DNA of 64,000 nt, from assembly GCF_020010925.1 (NCBI RefSeq), contig NZ_JAGJBZ010000001.1, positions 2,232,001-2,296,000 on the forward strand. The letters are read 5' to 3'. The stretch is from Streptomyces griseiscabiei (GTDB lineage Bacteria > Actinomycetota > Actinomycetes > Streptomycetales > Streptomycetaceae). The notes beneath the pieces were generated by a model. The model saw nothing but the letters and a program-made list of their open reading frames with translations. It was not told where the DNA came from and did no database searches. The position numbers were made by a program, and so were the translations under genes. Of this stretch, positions 25,464-34,892 are shown piece after piece; positions within the stretch are counted from its first letter, which is position 1, and the number at the start of each line of letters is the position of its first letter.

Positions 25464-26642
25464 ATGAGTCATACCCGAGAGCTCGGCGGCGACCACGGGC
25501 CGATCCGGTCCACCGGGAGACGGGCGTCCGCCCCGGAGAGGACGGCCCGCGGCCGGGTCGCCGCGCAGCTGGCCTCGGGTACTCCCGTGCTCCCCGTCCT
25601 GATCGTCTCCGCGATCGTGGTCGTCGGCCTCCTCGGCGGAGCGGGGCTGACCTGGCTGCCGCTGCTCGCCGCCGGGCCGGCGCTGGCCGCCACCACCAGC
25701 GGGCCGCGCGGGGTGCTCTGTGTCGGGCTCCTCGCCGGGGTGCTGGGTGCGATGCTGGGCGTGCGGGACGACGCGCCGGGCCACGAGCTGGCCTCCGTGC
25801 TCTCCGCGCTGGTGGCCGTGACCCTGGCGAGCGGCCTGGCCAGCGCGTTGCGCGGGCGGCGCGAACGGGTGCTCGCCGCCGTCCGCTCGGTCGCCGAGGC
25901 CGCCCAGCACGCGCTGCTGCAGCCCGTACCGGCGACGGTCGGCCCGTTCCAGGTGGCCGTCCGCTACAGCGCCGCCGCCGCGGAGGCCCGGATCGGCGGG
26001 GATCTGTACGCCCTGGTGCCCACGCCGTACGGGGTGCGCATGATCGTCGGCGATGTGCGCGGCAAGGGGCTGCCCGCGGTCGGGATCGCCGCGCTGGTGC
26101 TCGGGGTGTTCCGCGAGGCGGCGTACGAGGAGCCCGATCTCCTCGCCGTCGTGGACCGGATCGAGCGGAGTCTCGCGCGCAATCTCCGCTGCGACGACTT
26201 CGTGACCGCCGTGGTCGCCGGGCACCCCCGGCCGGGCGAGCTGGAGCTGGTCAACTGCGGGCACGCGCCTCCGCTGCTGGTGCGCGGCTCGGCGGTCGTA
26301 CCGGTGGAGCCCGCCTGTCCGGCCCCGCCGCTGGGGCTGCGCGCCCTCACCGGGGAGGTCCCCGCCCTGCAGACCCTGCCGTTCGGCGACGAGGACCAGC
26401 TGCTGCTCTACACGGACGGTGTCACGGAGGCCCGGGACCGCGACCGCGCGTTCTACCCGCTCGCCGAGCGGCTGGCGCGCCATCTGTGCGACGAGCCCGC
26501 GCACACCCTGACGGCCCTGCACGACGAACTGCTCGCCCATGTCGGCGGCCGGCTGCACGACGACGCGGCCCTGCTCCTGCTGCGCAGGCCGACCGCTCCC
26601 GCGCCGGCCGTGGTCGAGTGCGGCGCCCGGTCCCGGTCCTGA
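25464..26642 (+). CDS. Membrane SpoIIE-type PP2C serine phosphatase
   Basis: The product has 392 aa from ATG 25464. Residues ~75-165 contain three or four transmembrane helices. The C-terminal ~220 residues form the SpoIIE/PP2C phosphatase domain, with ARIGGDLYAL, IVGDVRGKGLPA, LLLYTDGVTEARDRD and HDDAALLLL, which supply the metal-binding Asp residues. Such proteins dephosphorylate anti-sigma-factor antagonists in partner-switching cascades that control stress sigma factors. No partner (STAS or HATPase_c) gene is in the window. Confidence 0.92.
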   Translation: MSHTRELGGDHGPIRSTGRRASAPERTARGRVAAQLASGTPVLPVLIVSAIVVVGLLGGAGLTWLPLLAAGPALAATTSGPRGVLCVGLLAGVLGAMLGVRDDAPGHELASVLSALVAVTLASGLASALRGRRERVLAAVRSVAEAAQHALLQPVPATVGPFQVAVRYSAAAAEARIGGDLYALVPTPYGVRMIVGDVRGKGLPAVGIAALVLGVFREAAYEEPDLLAVVDRIERSLARNLRCDDFVTAVVAGHPRPGELELVNCGHAPPLLVRGSAVVPVEPACPAPPLGLRALTGEVPALQTLPFGDEDQLLLYTDGVTEARDRDRAFYPLAERLARHLCDEPAHTLTALHDELLAHVGGRLHDDAALLLLRRPTAPAPAVVECGARSRS

Positions 26643-26676
26643 CCCCGGGCAGGCGTACACCGCCGGCCCAGGGCCG

Positions 26677-27285
26677 TCAGCGCGGTGCGGTCTCGCCCGT
26701 GCGGACGGCCCGCAGCGCGCGGTCGACGGTCCGCCGGTTCTCACCGACCGGGGCGACGTAGTCCAGGACGGCCCGCGCGGCGTCCTCCCCGAGCGTGCGG
26801 GTGATCACCCAGGTGGCGAGGTACTGGGAGGCCAGACAGCCACCCGCCGTGGCGATGTTCCCCTCGGCGTGGAACGGCGCGTCCAGCACGGTGACCCCGC
26901 GGGCCTCGACGAAGGGACGGCTCGTGCGGTCCGTGCACGCCGGCATGGACTCCAGCAGACCGAGCCGGGCGAGGACCAGCGCGCCGGAGCACTGCGCGCC
27001 GATCAGCTGCCGCGAGGGGTCGAGCGGCAGCCGGGCGATCAGCCGGTCGTCGGCGATCACCTCGCGTGCCTTCACCCCGCTGCCGACGAGCACGACGTCG
27101 GCCTCGGTCACGAACTCCATCGGGCGCTGCCCGGTCACCTCGACGCCGTTCATCGAGGTGACGACCGGCGCCGGTGTCGTGATGAACGCCTCCAGGCCGT
27201 CCTTCCGGCACCGGTTGATCAGCGCGGCGGCGATGAAGCTGTCCAGTTCGTTGAACCCGTCGAAGGTGACCACGGCTACCCGCAT
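26677..27285 (-). CDS. DJ-1/PfpI family protein
   Basis: This 202-aa protein is a single DJ-1/PfpI (class I glutamine amidotransferase-like) domain. MRVAVVTFDGFNELD is the usual first strand with the acidic residue, and IGAQCSGALVLARLG holds the nucleophile-elbow cysteine C99. Members include chaperone/glyoxalase, hydratase and regulator subtypes, which cannot be separated here. The start ATG overlaps the preceding acetyltransferase stop by 1 nt (TGATG) and has a strong GGGGGAGGGAG site. It is the last gene of a HEAT-repeat/GNAT/DJ-1 operon. Confidence 0.9.
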   Translation of the reverse strand: MRVAVVTFDGFNELDSFIAAALINRCRKDGLEAFITTPAPVVTSMNGVEVTGQRPMEFVTEADVVLVGSGVKAREVIADDRLIARLPLDPSRQLIGAQCSGALVLARLGLLESMPACTDRTSRPFVEARGVTVLDAPFHAEGNIATAGGCLASQYLATWVITRTLGEDAARAVLDYVAPVGENRRTVDRALRAVRTGETAPR

Positions 27286-28220
27286 CACGACTCCCTCCCC
27301 CACTCGCCGGCCTGCCTGCTTGTCTGCTCGACGGCACCGGACCTCATGGTCGTCGGTCCCGGAAAGTCGTACACCGCGAAGTCGGTGACCGGGACGTAGC
27401 CGATGCGCCGGTAGAGCGCGTTGCTGGTGGGGTTGGCCAGGTCCGTGAAGAGCAGGACCTGGGTCGCGCCCGCGTCCCGTGCCGCCCGGCTCGCCTCGGC
27501 CGTCGCGGCGCCCGCGTAGCCACGGCCGCGCAGCGGGGCCGGGGTGTAGACGGGGGCGACCCGGATCTGGCCGGCGGTCATCGGGCTGAGGCCCGCCATG
27601 GAGACGGGGGTGCCGTCCGGCCTCTCCCAGAGGGTGACGTGCCGTGCGGCGAAGACGGCGGCGGCCCGGGAGGCGGCCTCCGGCGCGGGTGCCTGCCCGA
27701 CGGCGGCGGCGAACTCGTGGTGCCAGCGGACCAGCCGCTCGTGGTCCCGCTCCCCCGCGACCCGGGCCCGGCCCGGCGGGAGCGGTCTCGGTGGGGTGAG
27801 GGTGCCGAGGCGGTACAGGCGCTGCCGTTCGCGCAGGGCGGGCGTCGCCCCGGTGTGCCGCCGCCAGGCCCGCGCGAAGGCGGTGGCGGTGGCGTGGTCC
27901 GCGCCGACGCCCGGGAGGGGGTGGCCGAGGCCGGCCAGCAGCGCGGCGAGGGTGTCGGCCTGTCCGGCGGTGAGCGGGGTGAGGTTCAGACGGTGGGGCG
28001 GGGTGCGGAAGAAGGTGGCGTGCACCTCGCCCGACCGCTCCAGCACGCCGAGGACCGGCGCCTCGGCGCCGTACGCGTCGATTCCCCGGGTGCGCAGTGT
28101 CTCGGTGACCGTCAGCTGCACGGTGTGCGGGACCGGGCGTGAGCGCAGGAAGGCTCCGGCTCGGGCGAGGAAGCCGTCGAGGTCGTCGGTGAGATGCCAG
28201 TGCCCTTCGTCCGGGCGCAT
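27285..28220 (-). CDS. GNAT acetyltransferase with N-terminal extension
   Basis: The product has 311 aa. The C-terminal ~130 residues are a GNAT domain with VAPVYTPAPLRGRGYAGAAT (the acetyl-CoA loop) and NPTSNALYRRIGYVPV (the closing motif). The N-terminal ~170 residues form a second, divergent GNAT-like or ligand domain. It starts at ATG 28220 and overlaps the DJ-1 gene by 1 nt. The substrate is unknown. Confidence 0.86.
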   Translation of the reverse strand: MRPDEGHWHLTDDLDGFLARAGAFLRSRPVPHTVQLTVTETLRTRGIDAYGAEAPVLGVLERSGEVHATFFRTPPHRLNLTPLTAGQADTLAALLAGLGHPLPGVGADHATATAFARAWRRHTGATPALRERQRLYRLGTLTPPRPLPPGRARVAGERDHERLVRWHHEFAAAVGQAPAPEAASRAAAVFAARHVTLWERPDGTPVSMAGLSPMTAGQIRVAPVYTPAPLRGRGYAGAATAEASRAARDAGATQVLLFTDLANPTSNALYRRIGYVPVTDFAVYDFPGPTTMRSGAVEQTSRQAGEWGRES

Positions 28221-28273
28221 GTCCGATGACTGCCCCGTCCCGTGGGTGCGCTCCCCTCCCCGGCGCCGGGGAG

Positions 28274-31200
28274 TCATTCGTTCTCGGTCAGGGTCAGGTA
28301 CGCCGCGTGGCGTACGTCGGCGCTGGTGTGCCGGCGCAGCAGACGCAGCAGCGACCGCCACTCCTCGGGCCAGCCGAGGGCGACGCCCGTCGCGTTCACC
28401 AGGCCGACCGCGAGCAGGCCGGTGGCGGTACCGCCGTCGCGGGCGAACCCATCGGCCGCGGCCAGCAGGGCTTCGGCGCGCCCCGGATGAGCGCGGTACT
28501 CCGAGGCCGACCGCAGACGGCCGGACGCGTGGACCGCCGCCTGTGTGCCGACGCTCTCCAGGGCCTCGGCCAGCTCCCGCAGCCGTCCGAGCAGTGCCCC
28601 GGGCTCCACCGTACGGTCGACCAACTGCCCCAGCAGCTGGGCGCGTTCCGCCGCGAGCAGGGGTTCGGGCGCCAGCTGTGCGGCGACCGCCTCCAGCAGT
28701 TCGGAGCCCACCCCGTCGACGTACCCGAGCGACGTCAGGTGCCGCAGCCGTTGGAGCGCCGGCAGGTCCCTGCCCTCCAGGGCGTCCGCGCCGCCCTCCG
28801 CCGTGCGCATCGCGGCCAGCAGCCCGGCCACCGCGCCGTGGAACACGCTGCCCGGTGCGGCACCGCCCACCGGATGCGGCAGCCCGGAGGCGGCCAGATC
28901 GCGCACCACCCACTCCGCGTGCCGCCAGTCCTTGCGGTTGCCGAGATCGCAGGCGGTCCGGGCGATCCGGACGGCAAGTGCGGGCGAGTAGCGGCACCAC
29001 GTCCCCATGGCGCGCAGCAGGGCGTATCCGCCGCCGAAGCAGTCGGTGAGCGCGAGGGTGATGTCGTACGCCGTGACGATCACGGCGGCGTAGTCGCGGC
29101 GGTGCGCCTCGGCCACCTCCCAGGGGGTGACGGCCAGAAGGGCTTCGTGGACGGCCTGGCTGTCGTCGTGCGCGGCGCCCGCCAGCAGCCGCCGGGCCTC
29201 CGGCTCGTCGAGCAGCGGCGGCAGGGCACGGACGACGGCCGCCCGTACGTCCGGGTGGCGGTCGGGTGCGTCGAAGGTGCCCACCAGCAGGGCGACCGCC
29301 CGCCGGGGCGGCAGGAAGCGGGCGGCGAGCCGGACGGCCTCCTTGCGGGCGGTGACCTTCGTGGGCCGTTCCCCGCTGAGCAACGGGCCTAGGGCGAGGG
29401 CGAGTTCGGACGGGGCGGTGAAGCGGGCGGCGCGGGCCGCCGCGTACACGGCGACCCTGGCCCGGTCGCCGCCCGCGTGTTCGAGCAGCGCGGGCAGGGC
29501 GGCGTGGGGCCGGTCGGTCCAGGGCAGCGCGCCGAGCGCGGCCTCGGCGACGAGCACCTCGGGGTCGTCCTGGTGCGCGAAGGCCAGGGTCCGGCCGAAG
29601 ACGGGCACCGGGGCGGCGGCCCGGATCAGGGCGGCCCGTTCGTCGAGCGGGAGCGAGCGGTCCGCGACCGCCCGCGCGGCCAGCCGGATCGCCGACCGCT
29701 GCTGCCGGGGCAGCCAGCGGTCGCTGTCGCGGAGGTCCGGCAGCGGGCGCCGGGCGCCGTCCACCAGGAAGCGGCCGTACGGCGGGGTCTCGCCGAGGAG
29801 CGTGTCCAGCAGGTCCGTGCGCCGCCGGGTCAGCACCCGTCGTACAGGCGTGAGGACGACCGCCGACGGTTCGAGGTCGACGACGGCGGCGGCCCGTTCG
29901 TCGCGGGTCGCGGGGGCGTCCAGCCACAGGGCGACCGCCTCCCGGAACGTGTCGTCGTCGCCGCGTTCCAGGGCCGTGGCCAGCCTGTCCTGCAGTTCGG
30001 GCAGGCGCCGGGCGCGCGGGCCGAGGGCGGCGGCCAGGCCCAGCAGCAGCCGGAAGTCGGCCCGCCCGGCACCGGCGTCGAGCCACGGCCGCAGGGCCTC
30101 CACGACCTGGTGCTCCTGACCCCGTCGCAGTTCGCGGTGGAGCGGGCCGAGGTCGGGCACGCCGACCCGGTTCGTGAGCCGCTCCAGGGTGCGCAGCGCC
30201 CACTCCCGCAGGGCCGCCTCCCCGCCCGTGGCGTGTTCGACCAGCAGCCGTACCGCGAGGGTGCGCAGCACCACCGTGGTGGCGGCCGAGGCGTCCCGTG
30301 CCTCCAGGGCGTCGGTGGCGAGCGCGTCCAGCAGCGGGGCGTGGTCGGCGGCGAAGAGCCGCGGGTGGGTCCCGGCGAGCGCGCCGAGCGCGGCGACGCG
30401 CACCGGGTCCCGGTCGTTGCGCAGACGGCGGCCCGCCGTGGTGAGCAGTTCGGTGATCGCGGCCCGGCCTCCGTCGCGGGCGGCGCAGGCCACGAACAGC
30501 GGCCAGGCGATGGCCCGGTCGTCGGCGTCGGGCCGTGCGATCGCGGCGAGCAGTTCGGCGCGCGCCTCGTCGAGGGAGCCGTGGGCGAGGGTGTCCAGGT
30601 CGTCCCACCAGGAGCCCGTGCCGTCGAACTCGGCGGCAGCCCGCCGGACTTCCGCCCAGCGGCGCTCGCGGGGCAGCAGTTCGAGGACGCTCAGCGCCGG
30701 ACTCCAGTGGGTTCCCCCTTCGGCGACCGTGTCCACGAACGCGGGGCGCCGCCCGGGGGCCATGGCCTTCACCAGTGCGGCGAAGTGGGCACCGCGGTTC
30801 AGCCAGTGCCGGCCCAGCGCGGTCAGCGACGCGGGCTCGGCCCGCACGAGCCGACGCAGCACTCCCGTCGGCGGCAGCGGCTCGTGGCGCTGTTCGTTGC
30901 GGTCGGCGGAGGTGATCCAGCGGATGACCCGGTCGGCGTCGGCGGTGACGAGGGGGCCGAGTCCGGCGTTCAGCGCGGGCGGCAGACTGCCGGGTCCGTG
31001 CCGCTCCAGCAGGGTGGTCACCCGCTCGGGGCGCAGCCGCGCGAGGGCCGCGACCGTGGTGGCGTGCAGCCACCACCACTCCTCGCGCGGCTGTCCGCCC
31101 GCCCGGTCGGCCAGGGTCCGTTCGGCGTGGTCCAGCACCGGGTCGGGATGCCGGGAGGCGAGGCGTGTCCAGTGGTCGACGGCGTGCGCGAGCCCCGGCA

Positions 31201-31669
31201 ACTCCCGTGCCACGAACGGCGTCGAGCAGGCCGGCAGCAGCCGCGCGGCCTCGGCGTCGCCCCACTCCGCGCGCAGCCGCGCCACCAGCCGCTCGGCGAG
31301 CGCGGCACGGTCCCCGGCGGCGAGCAGCCGGGCCAGCCGGCCCCGCAGGGCGGCCGGTGCGTCGTCGTACGCCGCCTCCACGGCCCGGTCCGGTACGGGC
31401 AGGTCGCGTGCCGCGCGCCACGCGTACCCGGCGACCACCGGGTCCGGGTCGGCCAGCCGCTCCGCGAGGAACCCCGCGTCCCGTCCGACGAGGGCCGCGA
31501 ACGCCGCCAGCCGCCGCTCGTACGGTTCGCGTCCGTCCAGTTCGGTCAGCAGCGGGGCGAGCGTGCCCTCCTCCGCGAGTCCGCGGGCGGTGCGAGCCGT
31601 CAGCGCGAGGCGTGCGGGGAACGGCAGCGGTTCGAGGGCGGAGAGCAACTGCTCCGCGGTGGTCGGCAT
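28274..31669 (-). CDS. Large HEAT-repeat protein
   Basis: The 1131-aa chain is built almost entirely of paired helices rich in Ala, Leu and Arg with recurring D/P turns, the pattern of HEAT/armadillo solenoids (for example RERRWAEVRRAAAEFDGTGS and AEAALGALPWTDRPHAALPA). There is no signal peptide, transmembrane segment or catalytic motif. Such solenoids act as scaffolds or protein-binding platforms. It heads the operon with the GNAT gene (53 nt downstream) and the DJ-1 gene. I recognise no named family. Confidence 0.8.
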   Translation of the reverse strand: MPTTAEQLLSALEPLPFPARLALTARTARGLAEEGTLAPLLTELDGREPYERRLAAFAALVGRDAGFLAERLADPDPVVAGYAWRAARDLPVPDRAVEAAYDDAPAALRGRLARLLAAGDRAALAERLVARLRAEWGDAEAARLLPACSTPFVARELPGLAHAVDHWTRLASRHPDPVLDHAERTLADRAGGQPREEWWWLHATTVAALARLRPERVTTLLERHGPGSLPPALNAGLGPLVTADADRVIRWITSADRNEQRHEPLPPTGVLRRLVRAEPASLTALGRHWLNRGAHFAALVKAMAPGRRPAFVDTVAEGGTHWSPALSVLELLPRERRWAEVRRAAAEFDGTGSWWDDLDTLAHGSLDEARAELLAAIARPDADDRAIAWPLFVACAARDGGRAAITELLTTAGRRLRNDRDPVRVAALGALAGTHPRLFAADHAPLLDALATDALEARDASAATTVVLRTLAVRLLVEHATGGEAALREWALRTLERLTNRVGVPDLGPLHRELRRGQEHQVVEALRPWLDAGAGRADFRLLLGLAAALGPRARRLPELQDRLATALERGDDDTFREAVALWLDAPATRDERAAAVVDLEPSAVVLTPVRRVLTRRRTDLLDTLLGETPPYGRFLVDGARRPLPDLRDSDRWLPRQQRSAIRLAARAVADRSLPLDERAALIRAAAPVPVFGRTLAFAHQDDPEVLVAEAALGALPWTDRPHAALPALLEHAGGDRARVAVYAAARAARFTAPSELALALGPLLSGERPTKVTARKEAVRLAARFLPPRRAVALLVGTFDAPDRHPDVRAAVVRALPPLLDEPEARRLLAGAAHDDSQAVHEALLAVTPWEVAEAHRRDYAAVIVTAYDITLALTDCFGGGYALLRAMGTWCRYSPALAVRIARTACDLGNRKDWRHAEWVVRDLAASGLPHPVGGAAPGSVFHGAVAGLLAAMRTAEGGADALEGRDLPALQRLRHLTSLGYVDGVGSELLEAVAAQLAPEPLLAAERAQLLGQLVDRTVEPGALLGRLRELAEALESVGTQAAVHASGRLRSASEYRAHPGRAEALLAAADGFARDGGTATGLLAVGLVNATGVALGWPEEWRSLLRLLRRHTSADVRHAAYLTLTENE

Positions 31670-31785
31670 GCGGCGATTGTGCCCGGCGCGATCCGATCAG
31701 GCGATCGAATAATGCCCGCGGGGCCGTTGCTGCGGGGTCTCGGGGGAGCCTCGCGGGAAAGCCTGAAGCGCCCGCACTCCGGCGG

Positions 31786-33852
31786 CTACCGTCGGCCGCG
31801 CACCAGCAGGTAGAGGAAGTACGGCGTGCCGATCACCGCTGTCATCAGGCCGGCGCCGAGCTGCGCGGGGGCGATCACCGTACGGCCGAGCAGGTCGGCC
31901 GTGCAGACGAGCGCGGCGCCGAGGAGGACGGCGACCGGGACCACCCGCACATGCCGCCGGCCCACGAGGGCGCGGGCCGCGTGCGGTGCGACGAGGCCCA
32001 CGAAGCCGATGGTGCCGGCCGAGGCGACGGCGGTCGCGCTGAGCAGCACGGCCACCACCAGGAACCCCAGCCGGACCCGGGCCGGCCGCAGGCCCAGCAG
32101 CCGGGGCGTGTGCTCGTCCAGGGAGACGAGGTCCAGCTCGGTGCGGCGGGCGACCGCGACGACCAGGCCCAGCGCCAGCACGGCAGCGACGGGCAGGACG
32201 TCCGGCATGGTCCGCCCGTACGTCGAACCGGACAGCCAGGTCAGGGCCATGGTGGCGTTGAACGGGTCGGTGAGCACGATGAGCAGGCTGATCAGCGCCG
32301 TGGTCCCGGCGGCCACGCCGATGCCGACGAGGACCAGCCGGTTCTGCCGGTAGCCGCCCCGGGCCGCCAGTCCGAAGACGACCACGGAGGCGAGGGCGGC
32401 GCCCGCGAAGGCGGCCCCCGCGATGCCCCAGGTTCCGGCGACGGGCACGGTGGTGACGAGCAGGACGGCGCCCAGCGCGGCTCCGCCGGAGACGCCCAGG
32501 ATCGCCGGTTCCGCGAGCGGGTTGCGGGTCACGGCCTGCACCAGCGTGCCCGCGAGGGCGAGCGCCGCGCCCGCGCACAGCGCGGCGAGGACGCGGGGCA
32601 CCCGGGTGTCGAGGACGAAGGACACGGTCTGTCCGGCCCGTCCCTGCGCCCAGTTGGCGACGTCCCCGAGCAGCAGCTTGCTGTCGCCGAGCAGGACTCC
32701 GGCGATGACGACCCCGACGGTGACGGCGACGAGCACGGCGACCGTGACCAGGAACGCCGTACGGCTGGGGATGCGCAGCCGGTCCGGTGGCTCGGCCCCG
32801 GCCGTGTCCCGCAGCCGGAGCGCCATCACCACCAGGAACACGGCGCCGACCAGGCTGGTGACGACGCCGGTGGGCACGGCGACCGCGGTGTCGGCGGGGA
32901 CGAGGGCGCGCAGCAGCACGTCCGAGCCGAGGACGAGCCCGGCACCGGCCAGGCCGGCGGCGGGCAGGGACCCCCGGGCGCGGACGAAGCCCCGGAAGCG
33001 GCGGGCGAGGGGGCGGACCAGGGCCGGTGCGCACAGGCCGACGAAGCCGATCGGTCCGGCGAGGGTGACGGCCGCCGCGGAGAGCAGGGTCGCCAGGACG
33101 ACGACGGTGACGCGGGTGGCGCGGACGGGGACACCGAGCCCGCGCGCGGCGTCGTCACCGAGGGCGAGCGCGTCGACCCGGCGGGCCGTCAGTGCCAGGC
33201 CGACGAGCCCGACGGCCACCACGGGCAGCATCTGCAGGACTCCGTCGAAGCCGTTCTGGCCGATGCTGCCCTGGTTCCACTGGTAGAGGCCCTCGGTCTC
33301 CTGCGGGAACAGCAGGAGCAGGCCCTCCGTCATGGAGTTGAGGCCGAGGGCCAGCGCGGTGCCGGCGAGGACCAGGCGTACGGTGCCGGTGCCGAGGCCG
33401 GAGAGGGCGAGGACGACCGACGCCGCCAGCAGCCCGCCGGCGAAGGCGATGCCGGAGGAGGCGAGCAGGGGCAGCGAGACTCCGGTGACCCCGACGACGC
33501 CCAGCGCGAAGTACGCGCCCGCGTTGACGGCGAGGGTGTCGGGCGCGGCGAGCACATTGCGGCTGACGGCCTGCAGCACGGCGCCCGCCACGCCGAGGAC
33601 GACGCCGACGACGACGCCGGCGGTCATCCGCGGCAGCCGGGAGGCGATCACGACCGACGCGTCGCCCGGGTCGGCCCGTCCGGTGAGGGCCTTGAGCACC
33701 TCGGCGGGGCCGACGGCGGCGGTGCCCTGGGTGATGTCCACGACGGCGAGGGCCGCGACCAGCAGGACGAGGCCGGCCGTCACCGCGGCCGCGCCCGTCC
33801 GGGTCGCGGCCGTCGGCGGACGGGTGGCGGGGGGCGTTGCGGTGACGGCCAT
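31786..33852 (-). CDS. Fused FecCD-type siderophore ABC permease
   Basis: This 688-aa protein has about 18-20 transmembrane helices in two homologous halves. Each half ends with the FecCD-type GxIGFVGLxxP block: GPIGFVGLCAPALVRPLARR near residue 265, and GTIGFVGLVAPHAARALVG near 605, the coupling helices that touch the ATPase. The halves are normally two genes; here they are fused as in FhuB. It imports ferric siderophore together with the lipoprotein and ATPase encoded just upstream on the same strand, 56 nt away. Confidence 0.93.
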   Translation of the reverse strand: MAVTATPPATRPPTAATRTGAAAVTAGLVLLVAALAVVDITQGTAAVGPAEVLKALTGRADPGDASVVIASRLPRMTAGVVVGVVLGVAGAVLQAVSRNVLAAPDTLAVNAGAYFALGVVGVTGVSLPLLASSGIAFAGGLLAASVVLALSGLGTGTVRLVLAGTALALGLNSMTEGLLLLFPQETEGLYQWNQGSIGQNGFDGVLQMLPVVAVGLVGLALTARRVDALALGDDAARGLGVPVRATRVTVVVLATLLSAAAVTLAGPIGFVGLCAPALVRPLARRFRGFVRARGSLPAAGLAGAGLVLGSDVLLRALVPADTAVAVPTGVVTSLVGAVFLVVMALRLRDTAGAEPPDRLRIPSRTAFLVTVAVLVAVTVGVVIAGVLLGDSKLLLGDVANWAQGRAGQTVSFVLDTRVPRVLAALCAGAALALAGTLVQAVTRNPLAEPAILGVSGGAALGAVLLVTTVPVAGTWGIAGAAFAGAALASVVVFGLAARGGYRQNRLVLVGIGVAAGTTALISLLIVLTDPFNATMALTWLSGSTYGRTMPDVLPVAAVLALGLVVAVARRTELDLVSLDEHTPRLLGLRPARVRLGFLVVAVLLSATAVASAGTIGFVGLVAPHAARALVGRRHVRVVPVAVLLGAALVCTADLLGRTVIAPAQLGAGLMTAVIGTPYFLYLLVRGRR

Positions 33853-33908
33853 GGCTCCGTTGCTTCTGCTGCTCTGTGCTCGTGGTCCTGGTGCTGCCGC
33901 TCTGCGGG

Positions 33909-34892
33909 CTACTTCTTCGTCAGCGCGTCCACGACGGCGTCGATGTACGCCTCCATCGACTCGGGGCCGCCGAACATCCAGATGCCGTCGGGCAGTCGGT
34001 GCACGTCACCGGACTTGACGAAGGCGAGGGACTTCCAGACGGCGTTCTCGGCCAGCTCGTTGGTGAAGGGGTTGCTGGTCTCGTCCTCGTCGTTGCCTAT
34101 GTAGGCGAACCGGACGTCCTTCGGCAGGTCGGTGAGGCCCTCGACGTCGGTGGTGCCGAGGCCGTAGTCGGCGTCGCCCTTCACCTTCCAGGCGTTCTTC
34201 AGACCGAGTTGCTCGTTGACGGCGCCGATGAGCGAGCCGCTGGTGTAGGGGCGCAGGGAGACCTGGTTGGAGGCGACGTAGCCGTCGGCGAAGGCGATGT
34301 CCGTGCCGTCGAGTCCGGCGTCGGTGAGGGCCTTCTTGCCCTCGGCGACCTTGGCCTCGAAGCTCTCCCTGACCGTCTCGGCCCGGTCGGTGGTGCCGGT
34401 GGCCTCGGCGACGAGATCGAGGTTCTCGAACATCTGCCCGACCTGGTCGGAGGCGTCCGCGGACTGGATGCCCAGGACGGGGGCGATCTCGCGCAGCTGC
34501 TTCACGGCGGCGGCCGGCAGGTCGGAGGAGGCCACGATGAGGTCGGGCTTGAGGGCGGCGATGGTGTCCATGCTCGGCTCGCCGCGGGTGCCGATGTCCT
34601 TGGGCTCGTTCTTCAGCGGGACGGCCTGGTCCCAGGTCCTGTAGCCCTTGACGTCGGCGACGCCGACGGGGTCGACGCCGAGCGTGAGGAGGAACTCGAC
34701 CTCGTTCCACTCGGTGGCGACGACCTTGGTGGCGGGGCCGTCGAGTTCGACCTTCTTGCCGGTGGAGTCGGTGAGGGTGATGCCCTTCGACGGCTTCGCG
34801 GAGCTCTCGGCGGCCGGCTCGGTGGTGCCGCAGGCGGCGAGGGCGAGCGCCGCGGCGGTGGTGGCGGCAGCGGTGAGCAGGTGACGTCTCAT
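33909..34892 (-). CDS. Ferric-siderophore-binding lipoprotein
   Basis: The product has 327 aa. It has a lipoprotein signal peptide ending in LALAAC, with the lipidated Cys at residue 21. The mature part is a class III periplasmic-binding-protein fold: TKVVATEWNEVEFLLTLGVD, then LKPDLIVASSD and a helical backbone, typical of FecB/FhuD-like receptors. The start ATG overlaps the ATPase stop by 4 nt. It delivers ferric siderophore to the fused permease. The exact siderophore cannot be named. Confidence 0.94.
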   Translation of the reverse strand: MRRHLLTAAATTAAALALAACGTTEPAAESSAKPSKGITLTDSTGKKVELDGPATKVVATEWNEVEFLLTLGVDPVGVADVKGYRTWDQAVPLKNEPKDIGTRGEPSMDTIAALKPDLIVASSDLPAAAVKQLREIAPVLGIQSADASDQVGQMFENLDLVAEATGTTDRAETVRESFEAKVAEGKKALTDAGLDGTDIAFADGYVASNQVSLRPYTSGSLIGAVNEQLGLKNAWKVKGDADYGLGTTDVEGLTDLPKDVRFAYIGNDEDETSNPFTNELAENAVWKSLAFVKSGDVHRLPDGIWMFGGPESMEAYIDAVVDALTKK